From Skeletonema tropicum (Eukaryota > Bacillariophyta > Thalassiosirophyceae > Thalassiosirales > Thalassiosiraceae), in the NCBI GenBank assembly GCA_037178625.1, contig CM074130.1, positions 2,170,001 to 2,234,000 of the forward strand: 64,000 nt of DNA. Reading direction: 5' to 3'. Made by a program: the position numbers and the translations under genes. The notes beneath the pieces were generated by a model. That model was not told the DNA's origin. It did not search any database and saw only the letters and a program-made list of their open reading frames with translations. Of the stretch, positions 41,535-51,301 are shown one piece after another; the first letter of the stretch is position 1; each line of letters opens with the position of its first letter.

Positions 41535-42770
41535 TTACTTTGCGTGCTCGTAACTCAACCAAAGAATACCACAAAGCGCTACGACTGCAGAAGCAAGCCA
41601 TCGATTTATCATATCTTCTCCAATCTCATGAAAGTAAAAGATGCCCCACAGCCCACTAATAAGCATGGATGCCTGAGTAAAGCTATATCCCACGCCTTGT
41701 CCCAATAAAGTTACAGCAATAATGCACATGAAGTTGCCAGCACTCCACAATATTCCCGACAAACTCCCTAGTATCCACATTTGACGAATATACAAGGGCG
41801 GCAGAGCGTGAAAAGCCTTCAATGCCGCACCATCTAGACGATACCATTCGTACAGAAATCTAATTACCCATAGAGCGATTGTGACTAACATGGAACCACA
41901 TGCAAAACTAACGACATACATCGGCCCACCGAAGCCTTCATGACTTGCATAGTGCAGTGGAACTAGATTGGTCCCTCCCCATAGTCCGTTAAACATTGCA
42001 GCAATGATCCCCATTTGACGTTTCGTTACTCTGACTTGTCCCAAGATAGATATTGATTTTTGATTTTTCTCTTGAGTTTCTACATCATTATCTGCGGTAT
42101 CATCTTGTAGAAACGCTTCAATTTCAAGAAATGCACGCGGTGGTGAGGGAGGTTTTGTTTCATTTTTGTCGGCATTTGTAGCATCAACATTCCCCCCGGA
42201 CTCTTTTCTTGACAAAGTTCGTTTGCTGATATCTGCATCCATATCATTTGACGAAGAAATGCGAGTTATCTCTTTGTATATTGCACCGTCCTTATCAACC
42301 GATTTTACCTCTTTTATTCTATTCGGTGGCTTTGAATATCTTGCCATACCAACTAGACCCACGACCAAAGTTAGACAGGCACCACAAGCTCCTAGTTCAG
42401 AATGAACGTGTTCTTCGAAGACGCCGATTCCCCAGAAGAATGAAGTGAGGACAACAATCGAAGACCATGTGCCCACGGCAACAGCAAGCCCAGCATTGCG
42501 AATAGCATAGATACCAGCGATTCCGCCCGGCACCCAAAAGATTCCAGATACAATTCCCCATGATGTGAATTTGATAGGCTCACCCGACAATACGACAAGC
42601 CAACAGGTTAAGAAGGCCATTGTTGATTTATATGTTTGAATAACCATGGGATCGGCGTCCAGCCTCGTGACTACTTTTGATTTAGCAGGCACGCCGAAGG
42701 ATCCAAGGCAGATGGCTGCTAGTGCGGCAGCCACATACCCGCAAGCATCGGTGCATTTGTCCAAGATCAT
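41535..42770 (-). CDS. TMEM144-like membrane transporter
   Basis: 411 residues. About ten hydrophobic segments in two blocks (about 8-145 and 240-408) surround a hydrophilic, acidic loop at about 148-235. The start (G-Y-V-A-A-A-L-A-A-I-C-L-G-S-F-G-V-P), the G-I-F-W-V-P-G-G-I-A-G-I-Y-A-I-R-N-A-G-L-A block and F-N-G-L-W-G-G-T-N-L-V-P-L-H-Y-A fit the TMEM144 / GRP sugar-transporter-related family in the drug/metabolite transporter superfamily. Substrate is unknown; carbohydrate is a family-level guess. It diverges from the plastid uL10 gene. Confidence 0.85.
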   Translation of the reverse strand: MILDKCTDACGYVAAALAAICLGSFGVPAKSKVVTRLDADPMVIQTYKSTMAFLTCWLVVLSGEPIKFTSWGIVSGIFWVPGGIAGIYAIRNAGLAVAVGTWSSIVVLTSFFWGIGVFEEHVHSELGACGACLTLVVGLVGMARYSKPPNRIKEVKSVDKDGAIYKEITRISSSNDMDADISKRTLSRKESGGNVDATNADKNETKPPSPPRAFLEIEAFLQDDTADNDVETQEKNQKSISILGQVRVTKRQMGIIAAMFNGLWGGTNLVPLHYASHEGFGGPMYVVSFACGSMLVTIALWVIRFLYEWYRLDGAALKAFHALPPLYIRQMWILGSLSGILWSAGNFMCIIAVTLLGQGVGYSFTQASMLISGLWGIFYFHEIGEDMINRWLASAVVALCGILWLSYEHAK

Positions 42771-43356
42771 TTTTTCTACTTCGCTGATCCTTTACCACAC
42801 AGCTTGACGATGCCAAAGCTCAGCAGTCGATTCGGCCGGCCTCCTTGCTATCAATATTTTTTATATTATTTAATAGTCGCAAGATTTCTGTGTTGGTCCA
42901 CTAAGTATTGAAACACTCTATTGCTGCTTGAGATTATTTGCGTTGCTGCTTGAAAGTTGACAAACGCCATCTTGCACCTTGCAACTTTGACTGCTTTGAA
43001 CTTTGCCTTTTATTGACCGACCATTTTTAGATACATACAGCCACACCACAAAGCATTTTACTGGCCACGAGACAAGCCATCCAGAATCCAGACGCACGCA
43101 AACACACGAAATCACACATTCACAAAGTGTGGTCTGTCTCCATCCATAAGAAGAGGGAAGGAAAGCGTCGAATTCTGGCCGTCTCGATCGCTCTCAACTT
43201 TTGAGTACTCACAGCTCACGCTTCGTGCGTCATCACACGTGCAAGTCAGCCCGAACCATCGCTCTCCCACGCTCTTGTCAACGCCACTCGGAACACCCCC
43301 TCCCATCAAATAATAACCTTGCTTGCAGCGGTGCAATTACTTAATAATACATCACC
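42771..43356. promoter_or_regulatory. Shared divergent promoter, TMEM144-like / plastid uL10
   Basis: 586 bp. It contains GCGTCA at 43227-43232 and an adjoining CACGTG-like ACACGTGC about 6 bp further on. No gene is seen. Confidence 0.35.
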
Positions 43357-43998
43357 ATGAAGCAATCGTTAGTACTACTTGGCTTGGCCGCCTCCGCCTC
43401 CGCCTTCCCCACGGCACCCTCCCGACCGGCTCGGTCGAACACAGCTCTTTTCGGCGGAGCACGAGGTGATGCCACCACACTCGAAGGGAAGGCTTCCACT
43501 GTTGCCTCCGTCAAGGAGCTTCTTGACTCCTCAGAGATGATTTTCACTGTTCCTGCTTCTGGAATCACTGTTTCTGAAACTCAGACTTTGCGCAGATCTC
43601 TTCCCGAGGGAACCACCATGAAGGTTGTCAAGAATAAGCTTATGTCACGAGCCATCGAGGGTACTGAATATGAACCCGTCGGTGATATGCTCAAGGGCGC
43701 CAACATGTGGTTTTTCATTGAGGAAGATATTGGTGGATCTGTCAAGGCATTCAACTCATTCACAAAGGAGTTCGCAAAGAAGGAGACACACACTATTCTT
43801 GGGGGAAACGTTGAGGGTGTTAATTACGATGCCGCTGGTGTGGATGCCATATCAAAATTACCTTCCAAGATCGAACTTATTACCCGTATTGCTGGAAGTA
43901 TTAAGGCTGTTCCTACCAAGGTTGCCCGTGTTGTTAAGGCTCCTGGTATGAAGGTTGCTCGTGCTATCAAGCTTGCTGGTGAAGAAGGATCGGAATAA
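43357..43998 (+). CDS. Plastid 50S ribosomal protein L10 (uL10c) precursor
   Basis: 213 residues. The signal peptide ends A-S-A before Phe17 (F-P-T-A-P), then a short Ser/Arg-rich transit region: the standard diatom plastid presequence. The mature part is bacterial-type uL10: L-E-G-K-A-S-T-V-A-S-V-K-E-L-L, M-K-V-V-K-N-K-L-M-S-R-A-I-E-G-T, G-A-N-M-W-F-F-I-E-E-D, and L-P-S-K-I-E-L-I-T-R-I-A-G-S-I-K-A-V-P-T-K-V-A-R-V. uL10 forms the base of the ribosomal stalk and carries the L7/L12 dimers. Codon use looks biased to frequent codons, as expected for a highly expressed gene. Confidence 0.95.
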   Translation: MKQSLVLLGLAASASAFPTAPSRPARSNTALFGGARGDATTLEGKASTVASVKELLDSSEMIFTVPASGITVSETQTLRRSLPEGTTMKVVKNKLMSRAIEGTEYEPVGDMLKGANMWFFIEEDIGGSVKAFNSFTKEFAKKETHTILGGNVEGVNYDAAGVDAISKLPSKIELITRIAGSIKAVPTKVARVVKAPGMKVARAIKLAGEEGSE

Positions 43999-44276
43999 AT
44001 AGAAGAGAATGTCCAGTTGTGAAAATAAATAAAGGTTTACTCTACCAATAAGTTTGCACAACCCTCCCTACAATTCTCTAAGCTTCTTGAGTTCATCTTG
44101 TTTGCAGCGCATCAAGATAGCATGCATGCACATGACGTGCTCTAACATCTGTGTGTACGTAGTAAATCGTCCTGCAACCTACATGCCTACAGTTTACAAC
44201 ATGCCTCACCACTATACAGGGCCTTTGCGCTGCTCTATAATTGTTTTCAATCCATGCATGCTAGCTTAAAGTATTA

Positions 44277-46139
44277 TTATTTCGGATCAAATACCTGATC
44301 AATCACAGACGAGGAGAGAACTCTCTTTGGGTCGTACTTATCTCGGGCAGAATTGAAGGCTTCAATCACTGATGGTCCGAAATGTTTACGGACACTGGCA
44401 GCAACTTCAGAATTAGGATCATTTGGATCATCTGACACTTCCAACTTTGCCCAATGGCACATGATGTCATATTTTTCGCCTACCCGTCGCACTAACTTGC
44501 AATACTTATCTTTGAAGTAGTCAGTAATGAACTGACGTCTGTACCCAGTTGGATCAAAATCTTCCGACGGAAGGTACATGATCACTCCAACCCAAGAGAA
44601 TAATGCGTTTTTAGAGTCATAGGATTCATTCTCTTGTAGCCCTACGGAAGCCGGGCTAAGGGGAGATGTAGAACCACTTGTCCAGCGCTGTTCTATAGGA
44701 GCTGGAGCAGGAAGACTCGACGATTCAATTTCTTTCAAGAGTTCCTCCATGAAATCGATAGAGGCAGTCCCTGGCAATCCATAGGTTCCTGAAGGAAAGC
44801 AGACTTCATACACCCACTGCTGACCACCACAGTCAAACTGAAGCTTCTGGTCGGAGGGAGCCAAATCAATTCCTCCTGCTTTGGCCCAAAATTTATGCTC
44901 TGCCTTATTGCAGCGCTTCACGTGATCAGGATCGAGCATGTTTCCAGATGCAAGGATGACATCTCTAAGGTCACCAAATCCCATTCCATTGATCGTCTCA
45001 TCGTCAAGAGATGTATCGTTTTTGCTCTCAAGAAGCTTTCGAAGTAAATCACGAAGAGGTGCGAATTGTTCATCTTTTGAAAACTTTGGTTTGATGTCTT
45101 CGGCAGTTACAATCTTTTTCCTTCCACCCTTTCCATCACTAACCTCAGTCCCAGGACCCAACAGTGGGAGATCGTTTTCATCATCGTTTGTAACGACTAC
45201 GACACAATCTTCGTATGGAATCCACATGTATCTGATATGTTTATGCCTCTTGAGCAACGTAGGCAATTGTTTCTTAGCCTCTGACCTAGACAATACACTT
45301 GTCTGTTCTACTAAACGATGTGCTGGAATTACTTTCAGAGTGACTTCACTCAATATTCCCATCCCACCCAAGCCAAGCCTTGCCAAACGAAATAGTTGTC
45401 CATGCGTAGCCTCAGTCATTTTCACAACACCATTCTCCGAAGGGGTTACAAGTGTCAATGCCGTAACAAATTCATCACAGGGAGGAATTAAAGCTCCTGT
45501 TCCATGTGCTCCGACGCTTACGAACCCACCTATTTGCTGTTCGGCAATGGATGCAAGATTTGGCAATGTTAGTCCGTGTGGGCGCAATGCATCAAGCACT
45601 TGTGATACTCTAGCACCAGCTTGGACAGTAACTGTCATTTCTTCCTTGTTGATTTCAACAATCTTATCAAGATTTGAAAGACACACCATTCCTCTTGAGT
45701 CAAATGCCAGTCCATTGGGTGAGAGTGCCGACCCTACAGGTCGGATATGTTGACCCTTGCGGTATGCATCGGCTACAAGTGCTTCCAACTCTGACTGACT
45801 TTCTGGTTCATGATAGGTTCCTGGTGCAAGGTCTACATGGTGAGTACCCGACCAATTCAGTATCCTAGTGGATTCTTCTTCTTCTTCACTGTCTTTCTTC
45901 GCTTCCGCCAGAGTCGGTGTAACGGTTGTTGTCCCAATAACGGTGGCAGCGGTTGTTGCCGCAGCGATGGCCAGAAGAGACGCCGCCCAGCCGTTGTGCA
46001 GACGAGACTCATCTCCTACAGTTGTGGCTGAAGATGCCGCAGCTGCCGCTCTTGCCGTAGAATGGCGAATGCTCAACCATTGCTTTGGTAGAGGCAATCG
46101 GCTAGCTGCTTTCCTAGCAGCGATTGCGGAGGACATCAT
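44277..46139 (-). CDS. L-galactono-1,4-lactone dehydrogenase (ascorbate synthesis)
   Basis: 620 residues. It oxidises L-galactono-1,4-lactone to ascorbate and passes electrons to cytochrome c at the mitochondrial inner membrane. The N-terminus is Arg/Ala-rich without acids (mitochondrial presequence), followed by a hydrophobic segment near 48-72. The FAD-binding PCMH domain (about 105-290) has the plant-like R-P-V-G-S-A-L-S-P-N-G, V-Q-A-G-A-R-V, R-P-H-G-L-T-L-P-N and E-Q-Q-I-G-G-F-V-S-V-G-A-H-G-T-G-A. The ALO domain ends with D-I-M-C-H-W-A-K, the family His-Trp-x-Lys motif. The lack of a His at the covalent-flavin position and the plant-like motif point to a dehydrogenase, not an oxidase. Divergent from NAF1 across 252 bp. 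Confidence 0.93.
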   Translation of the reverse strand: MMSSAIAARKAASRLPLPKQWLSIRHSTARAAAAASSATTVGDESRLHNGWAASLLAIAAATTAATVIGTTTVTPTLAEAKKDSEEEEESTRILNWSGTHHVDLAPGTYHEPESQSELEALVADAYRKGQHIRPVGSALSPNGLAFDSRGMVCLSNLDKIVEINKEEMTVTVQAGARVSQVLDALRPHGLTLPNLASIAEQQIGGFVSVGAHGTGALIPPCDEFVTALTLVTPSENGVVKMTEATHGQLFRLARLGLGGMGILSEVTLKVIPAHRLVEQTSVLSRSEAKKQLPTLLKRHKHIRYMWIPYEDCVVVVTNDDENDLPLLGPGTEVSDGKGGRKKIVTAEDIKPKFSKDEQFAPLRDLLRKLLESKNDTSLDDETINGMGFGDLRDVILASGNMLDPDHVKRCNKAEHKFWAKAGGIDLAPSDQKLQFDCGGQQWVYEVCFPSGTYGLPGTASIDFMEELLKEIESSSLPAPAPIEQRWTSGSTSPLSPASVGLQENESYDSKNALFSWVGVIMYLPSEDFDPTGYRRQFITDYFKDKYCKLVRRVGEKYDIMCHWAKLEVSDDPNDPNSEVAASVRKHFGPSVIEAFNSARDKYDPKRVLSSSVIDQVFDPK

Positions 46140-46391
46140 GGTGACTATCCTTCTTCATGAAGTGCAGTCAAGGCAGAAGGCGCTTGATGATGGAAAGAGA
46201 GATCAGAAAATATGGCGCGCCCATCAAAGTTACAAAATATTATGGCGCGCCCATCACCAAAACAGTATCTTTCGCCCGCATAGCAACCAACCACAAACCA
46301 CAAGCGAATACTACGACGGCATTCACATTCAATAAGTAGCATGGTGAGATAGAAGCTAAGCGAAAGCTACATCAATGCAAGCTAAACAATA
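46140..46391. promoter_or_regulatory. Shared divergent promoter with two exact TATGGCGCGCCCATCA boxes
   Basis: 252 bp between the GLDH and NAF1 start codons. The 16-mer TATGGCGCGCCCATCA stands at 46211-46226 and again at 46241-46256, exactly 30 bp apart (about three helical turns). The same box with one extra C occurs in the DEK/AAA divergent promoter at 57713-57729. It contains an E2F-like GGCGCG core. The function is inferred from position and recurrence. Confidence 0.65.
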
Positions 46392-48326
46392 ATGCGTAGT
46401 CACGACAAGCGGAAGTACAATCAAGGAAGAGCATTCCAACAACATCATGAGCAGGAGGAGGAGGAGGCCGTAGATGATTTGTTGATTGCGTCGATGGCCG
46501 TGGCTTCGACGTGGTGTGATGAGAACAAAACATCACCAGGAGTCGATGATTCAAGTGACTCGGATACATCTACGTCAGAATCTAGTAAATCTGATGCTGA
46601 TACTGATGGTGGAGATGACGACGAAGATGTCGATGGAGAGAAGGAGGACACTTTAGATGATGCCGACAAAGACGAAGTAGTCACTACTAATATTACTTCT
46701 TGTGTCTCGACAGCACAGAACAACGTGAATAGTGATGGCGCAGACGAAGGGAAACAGAGCAACAATAATGACAATGAAGTTGCAGAGACAAAACTTCAAG
46801 AAGAAGACTCAGATGACGACTCTGATGATGACTCTGACATTGACCTCACGGAAGATCTTGCAAATATGATTGATGAAGACGACGATCTACCAACCAAGAA
46901 GTCATCCACCAAGAATCGAAAGTCAGCATTCAAAGGTCCTCACACTGAAAATGAAATCGATCCATACACTTGTCCTACAGACGAACTTGAAAAGTTAAAT
47001 GTCAGTGTTGGCGGCAGTAAACATGATATAATTGCGACAAAATTTGATGACGATGGTAGGATAGTTGTCGATGATAATATCCGGAAGAGTTTGAAAATTG
47101 CAGGGACAGTTCGATCCCATATCATTGAGCAACGCACCATTGTAGTTGATAGTTTTATTCCATCTACATTACAAAGTCAACAAGACAACAACTTAGTCAA
47201 TGTCGCGCTTGGCGAAGGTAGTATGCTTGTAATTGTCACAACGAGAGATGAAGAAGGGAAGAATATTGCATCCTCACTAATGGATGATGATGACAGGAAT
47301 AGTTCGTACTCTCTGCAAGTTATTGGGAAGATTATGGAGGTATTTGGTCCTGTTCAGAGGCCACTTTACGTGATTCGTCTGCCTGAGCCAAGCACGTTGA
47401 GTCCAAAGAAGGACACCAAAATGAACGACGATGGGCTATCAGACAAGCTATCAAAATCAACCGACGAGAAAGAAGTACCAGTGTCTTTGACAGAAGATGC
47501 GAATGAGATTACAATTGAAACGATAGAAGGAGAGGAAGTGGAAACGAGTCGTATTGATGAAAGTGATCCCAAAGAAGACCCGTGGGATACTGATGGAAAA
47601 CTCACGACCATGATAAAGTCATGTTCTAGTACTGCCGTGTACTGTCTCATAGACCATGCCAACTTTATTGATACGGATCAAATCATTCGAGTAAGTGGCA
47701 AAGGATGCGATGCATCTAACATGCACGATGAAGAGGTTGGAGCGAAGGAGCTGGAATATAGCGACGATGAGGAAGAGAGGCAGGCAAAGAGGAAAGGAAA
47801 AAAGAAACCTGCTCGTGACATTAACGATCAAAGAGCTGACACCAAGAGAGGCAGAGGAATTGGAAGAGGGGACGGTGGCAGAGGTAGTAATAGAGGTGGC
47901 AGAGGGAATTGGAAAGGAGGCCATGGTTACAGCCAGGCACATCAATCACATCCTCAACAGCCACAGTATGCCTATCCTCCTCCAAATCAAATGTATCAAC
48001 AACATCCTCAGAACCACGTGTATCAAGGTTATCCTCCAAATCAAATGTATCAAGCCCATCCTCCTCAAAATTACGCACAGGCCCAACCCACTCCCTACCA
48101 GAATGTGCCTCAATATCAGCAGCAGCAATACCACCACCATCAGCAGCAATACCAGCAAAATATACATCAGCAACAATATCAGCAGCAGCAATACCAGCAG
48201 CCATATCAACAACAGCAATATGCAGCATACCCTCAAGGGGTACCTCCTCCACCACCACCTCCACCAACGCAAGCCCAACAGAGTGCGGAAAGTGATACAG
48301 TTTACTATGACTATTCAGGATCCTAA
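46392..48326 (+). CDS. NAF1: H/ACA snoRNP assembly factor NAF1
   Basis: 644 residues. NAF1 chaperones dyskerin during H/ACA snoRNP and telomerase RNP assembly and is replaced by GAR1. The first 200 residues are acidic and disordered. The Gar1/Naf1 core spans about 245-445: R-T-I-V-V-D-S-F-I-P, L-G-E-G-S-M-L-V-I-V-T-T, Q-V-I-G-K-I-M-E-V-F-G-P-V-Q-R-P-L-Y-V-I-R-L-P, then after an acidic insertion A-V-Y-C-L-I-D-H-A-N-F-I and G-K-G-C-D-A-S-N-M-H-D-E-E. A Gly/Arg stretch (about 475-510) and a long Gln/Tyr/Pro-rich tail (513-640) follow. The inserted acidic segment inside the core is unusual. Convergent with the SNARE gene at 97 bp. Confidence 0.9.
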   Translation: MRSHDKRKYNQGRAFQQHHEQEEEEAVDDLLIASMAVASTWCDENKTSPGVDDSSDSDTSTSESSKSDADTDGGDDDEDVDGEKEDTLDDADKDEVVTTNITSCVSTAQNNVNSDGADEGKQSNNNDNEVAETKLQEEDSDDDSDDDSDIDLTEDLANMIDEDDDLPTKKSSTKNRKSAFKGPHTENEIDPYTCPTDELEKLNVSVGGSKHDIIATKFDDDGRIVVDDNIRKSLKIAGTVRSHIIEQRTIVVDSFIPSTLQSQQDNNLVNVALGEGSMLVIVTTRDEEGKNIASSLMDDDDRNSSYSLQVIGKIMEVFGPVQRPLYVIRLPEPSTLSPKKDTKMNDDGLSDKLSKSTDEKEVPVSLTEDANEITIETIEGEEVETSRIDESDPKEDPWDTDGKLTTMIKSCSSTAVYCLIDHANFIDTDQIIRVSGKGCDASNMHDEEVGAKELEYSDDEEERQAKRKGKKKPARDINDQRADTKRGRGIGRGDGGRGSNRGGRGNWKGGHGYSQAHQSHPQQPQYAYPPPNQMYQQHPQNHVYQGYPPNQMYQAHPPQNYAQAQPTPYQNVPQYQQQQYHHHQQQYQQNIHQQQYQQQQYQQPYQQQQYAAYPQGVPPPPPPPPTQAQQSAESDTVYYDYSGS

Positions 48327-48423
48327 GTTCCATGAGTGCTGTCGAAGCTCAACACTTGCTGGAAGAATAATTTTTTTGAAATAACAGACTACATTTATTC
48401 TCAATATCAAACAACAGACTTCT

Positions 48424-49203
48424 TTACCAATCATGACCAAGGTTGTCACTTTCTTCGTCATAAATCCATCCTCTCAGCATACGCCCCCCCACGGGATTTG
48501 CTGGCGCCCCTGTATCCTCAGTTTTCACTTTATCCTTAATAATAACATATGCAATCACCCCCGCCAGCAAAAGTATATTGATACAGGCAAAGCATTGGAT
48601 CAATTTATCCGTCGCCATACGTTTCCCAAACGCCTTTATTAACTTGTCCGCTCTCTGCAAATTGTCCTCCATACGCATAGCTTCATTATCAATATTTCGT
48701 ATCTGCTCCCTCTGCTGAAGTAATTCACCCATCGTGGCCTCTCCAACCTCCTTAGATGCCTTTACCATATTAATGGTGTTGGACAGTGATTCCTTTGTTT
48801 TATTTTGAATAGTATTCATTTCATCGATCATCATATCACCTACCTCAACCCCATTCATTTCAGTCCCACCCATGTTATTAGACTGTCCTTTCGCACCGAC
48901 GAACAACTCTCCTCGCTGCATCCCCCCCTTCATTGCCTTGATGTCATTTGCACACCTTGCCAAATCATCTGATAGCCGCTCCAGTTTATTTTCGTACATT
49001 CGTTTTTGATTCGGATCCGCCACAAGACGTGTTTCCATCTTGTAGGACTTCTTAGTCCCTGTTGCTGCACGAAGTTTCTTCTCAGCACGATCAAGTGTAG
49101 ATGCCTTTTGCATGTGGTCTGCACGCTCGGCTGTGGAGATGAGTTGTTGTATGCTTTGGACTTCCTCAACGAGGGTGTCGTCCCAGTATTGTACGTCCGC
49201 CAT
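48424..49203 (-). CDS. NPSN-type Qb-SNARE
   Basis: 259 residues. An N-terminal helical region leads to a SNARE motif at about 130-195 (I-D-E-M-N-T-I-Q-N-K-T-K-E-S-L, T-M-G-E-L-L-Q-Q-R-E-Q-I-R-N-I-D, M-R-M-E-D-N-L-Q-R-A-D-K-L-I-K-A-F). This is followed by K-R-M-A-T-D-K and a membrane anchor at about 203-226. The R-M-x-D-N-L-x-R-A-D-K-L-I-x-x-F-x-x-x-M-A-T-D-K signature is that of the plant and protist novel SNARE (NPSN1) family, which acts in post-Golgi and cell-plate fusion. An unusual feature is a lumenal tail of about 30 residues after the anchor. Confidence 0.92.
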   Translation of the reverse strand: MADVQYWDDTLVEEVQSIQQLISTAERADHMQKASTLDRAEKKLRAATGTKKSYKMETRLVADPNQKRMYENKLERLSDDLARCANDIKAMKGGMQRGELFVGAKGQSNNMGGTEMNGVEVGDMMIDEMNTIQNKTKESLSNTINMVKASKEVGEATMGELLQQREQIRNIDNEAMRMEDNLQRADKLIKAFGKRMATDKLIQCFACINILLLAGVIAYVIIKDKVKTEDTGAPANPVGGRMLRGWIYDEESDNLGHDW

Positions 49204-49510
49204 TGTGACAAAAATAAATCAAACCTTGACTGTTAAGAAGTGGTTGTTCTATTGTTAGACAATTGCCTCTCGGTGTGTATGAGTATTGTTGTAGCTGCTA
49301 TTATTATTCACACGATTGCATCTCATCTCGCATCTCGCGATGCGCTGCGCGGTGTTTTATTGATTTGAATTTTTTGATGATAGGAGTGCTCGCTAATTGA
49401 AATTGCTATCGCTGACAACACTCTTGTTACAAGTTGTAACATTATCTTGTTCAGTTGCATGAAATTAAATGAAAAATGATAAGTATACTCCTACCAGAAA
49501 AACGTTCCCT
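49204..49510. other. Upstream flank of the SNARE gene
   Basis: Presumed promoter of the NPSN-type gene. AT-rich, with GCATCTCGCATCTCGCGATGCGC near 49322-49345 forming small inverted words. No gene is seen. Confidence 0.35.
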
Positions 49511-49727
49511 CAAGTCACAGACTGGACCTCGGTTCTTCACGCTTCGCATCTCGCACTGCTACTCCCGGATGCCACCGAGCTTGCTAGTTCTTTGGAACTC
49601 CGCAGCAAGCACAAGAAAGAAAAGAGAGACTGCAACACAGAGAGTGTGTGAGGTGCCAAGAAACTGCAGGGTTTTAAAGCTCAAGGTGCTAAAAACCCAA
49701 CCCCGTTGCACAAAGCAAAGCTGCCCA
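49511..49727. repeat. 217-bp direct repeat A, first copy
   Basis: I read it as identical over its whole length to 49923-50139. Together with segment B (49755-49921) it forms a tandem unit of 412 bp. Exact identity implies recent duplication. Confidence 0.9.
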
Positions 49728-49754
49728 TTGGTTAAAGGGTGGGGTGTGGGAAAA

Positions 49755-49921
49755 AAGCAATTAACTATGTCTAATTGAAACCCTACTGTAACGGCAGTAG
49801 CAATGCTTTTCCAACGAAGAATGACCATGTTGGAAAAGAGGGAGAAAGAGCTGAAGAGTGAGAGACGAGGTGTGACATCCGACGACGTACAGTTGTCCCG
49901 CTCAGCTCAACATCACCACAA
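49755..49921. repeat. 167-bp direct repeat B, first copy
   Basis: Begins AAGCAATTAACTATGTC and recurs at 52838-53006 with a few differences (one C/T change, a 3-bp insertion and a 1-bp deletion). Confidence 0.9.
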
Positions 49922-49922
49922 T

Positions 49923-50139
49923 CAAGTCACAGACTGGACCTCGGTTCTTCACGCTTCGCATCTCGCACTGCTACTCCCGGATGCCACCGAGCTTGCTAGT
50001 TCTTTGGAACTCCGCAGCAAGCACAAGAAAGAAAAGAGAGACTGCAACACAGAGAGTGTGTGAGGTGCCAAGAAACTGCAGGGTTTTAAAGCTCAAGGTG
50101 CTAAAAACCCAACCCCGTTGCACAAAGCAAAGCTGCCCA
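49923..50139. repeat. 217-bp direct repeat A, second copy
   Basis: Second copy of 49511-49727. Its right edge adjoins CCGCCTCGGTACGAGGC, a small palindrome that marks the left edge of the inserted 2.7 kb. Confidence 0.9.
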
Positions 50140-50935
50140 CCGCCTCGGTACGAGGCAATGTGCAGGGGCAGTTTGGCACCCCCCACACAGGCGCGGAGAG
50201 TAGATGGGCACGTGGCATCTCGTGAGCATCAATCTCTCCACGCCAACCAAACTGTTGATGCAGTCGAGGGCCGAGGGAGAGCGTCTCCTAACCACCAGCG
50301 TCAACTCGTTGAGATGCGCTCGTTATAGCCTACCCAATTCACTTGCCTAAGGACCAAACCGCATAAAACTCCCGTGCACCAGCTCACATAGGTCCGAACC
50401 ACCGAACATATATGGTGACGCTCCAGTTGATTGACCTCTACGTCGCAGCAAACGATAGCGCCTGTCAATTTCGGTCAAAGCGATGAAGGAAGCAGCGTCA
50501 ATCCCACCACACGAAAGACATTCTGTGCCTGCGGCCAACCTTACCCTTAACGTCTGATGAGGGGGGGGGGGTTGTGATTCCATAATGCAGCGCGATGCAA
50601 ATCGTACACAGAGTGCTTACAGGAATACCTTCGCCTGCAATAAATTAAACATGCAACTGAATAAAAATGTTAGCGTTCACCTTCGTTGAAATTGATGCAA
50701 TGATTCCACGTGTCCTCTACCATCGCACATGGACATGCCATTGCGTCCCGCTTACTAAACCGGATACAGAACCCGAGTCTTCCTAGATCACCAACCACAA
50801 CGATACCAATTCCCACGAGTCATCCCCTCTCTCCGCAAAAAACAACTGCTGGCCGCAGTTGTCAATTCTGCTGCTCACACCTGGGCCTGGTACTATAGAA
50901 TCTATCACAGTCACTCCACTCACACATGACCCCGT

Positions 50936-51301
50936 CCTTGCTGTCTGACCTTTGCGGTTCTGCAGCCACCGTCCGCTGTCTGACCTTTGCGGTTCTGCAG
51001 CCACCATCCTTGCTGTCTGACCTTTGCGGTTCTGCAGCCACCGTCCTTGCTGTCTGACCTTTGCGGTTCTGCAGTCACCGTCCTTGCTGTCTGACCTTTG
51101 CGGTTCTGCATAATATGCAGCCACCATCCTTGCTGTCTGACCTTTGCGGTTCTGCAGCCACCGTCCTTGCTGTCTGACCTTTGCGGTTCTGCAGCCCCGT
51201 CCTTGCTGTCTGACCTTTGCGGTTCTGCAGCCCCGTCCTGCTGTCTGACCTTTGCGGTTCTGCAGCCACCGTCCTGCTGTCTGACCTTTGCGGTTCTGCA
51301 G
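50936..51301. repeat. Minisatellite, about ten copies of 33-49 bp (mostly 37)
   Basis: TGTCTGACCTTTGCGGTTCTGCA recurs about ten times, separated by variable GCCACCGTCCTTGC-type spacers. Long open minus-strand frames in it (T-A-K-V-R-Q-Q repeats) result from the repeat and appear in all three frames, so I do not call a gene. Confidence 0.93.

Noticed and set aside
44938..45753. 271-codon plus-strand frame opposite the galactonolactone dehydrogenase gene
   Set aside because: The opposite strand carries clear FAD-binding motifs. This frame is antisense to them and has no recognisable domain.
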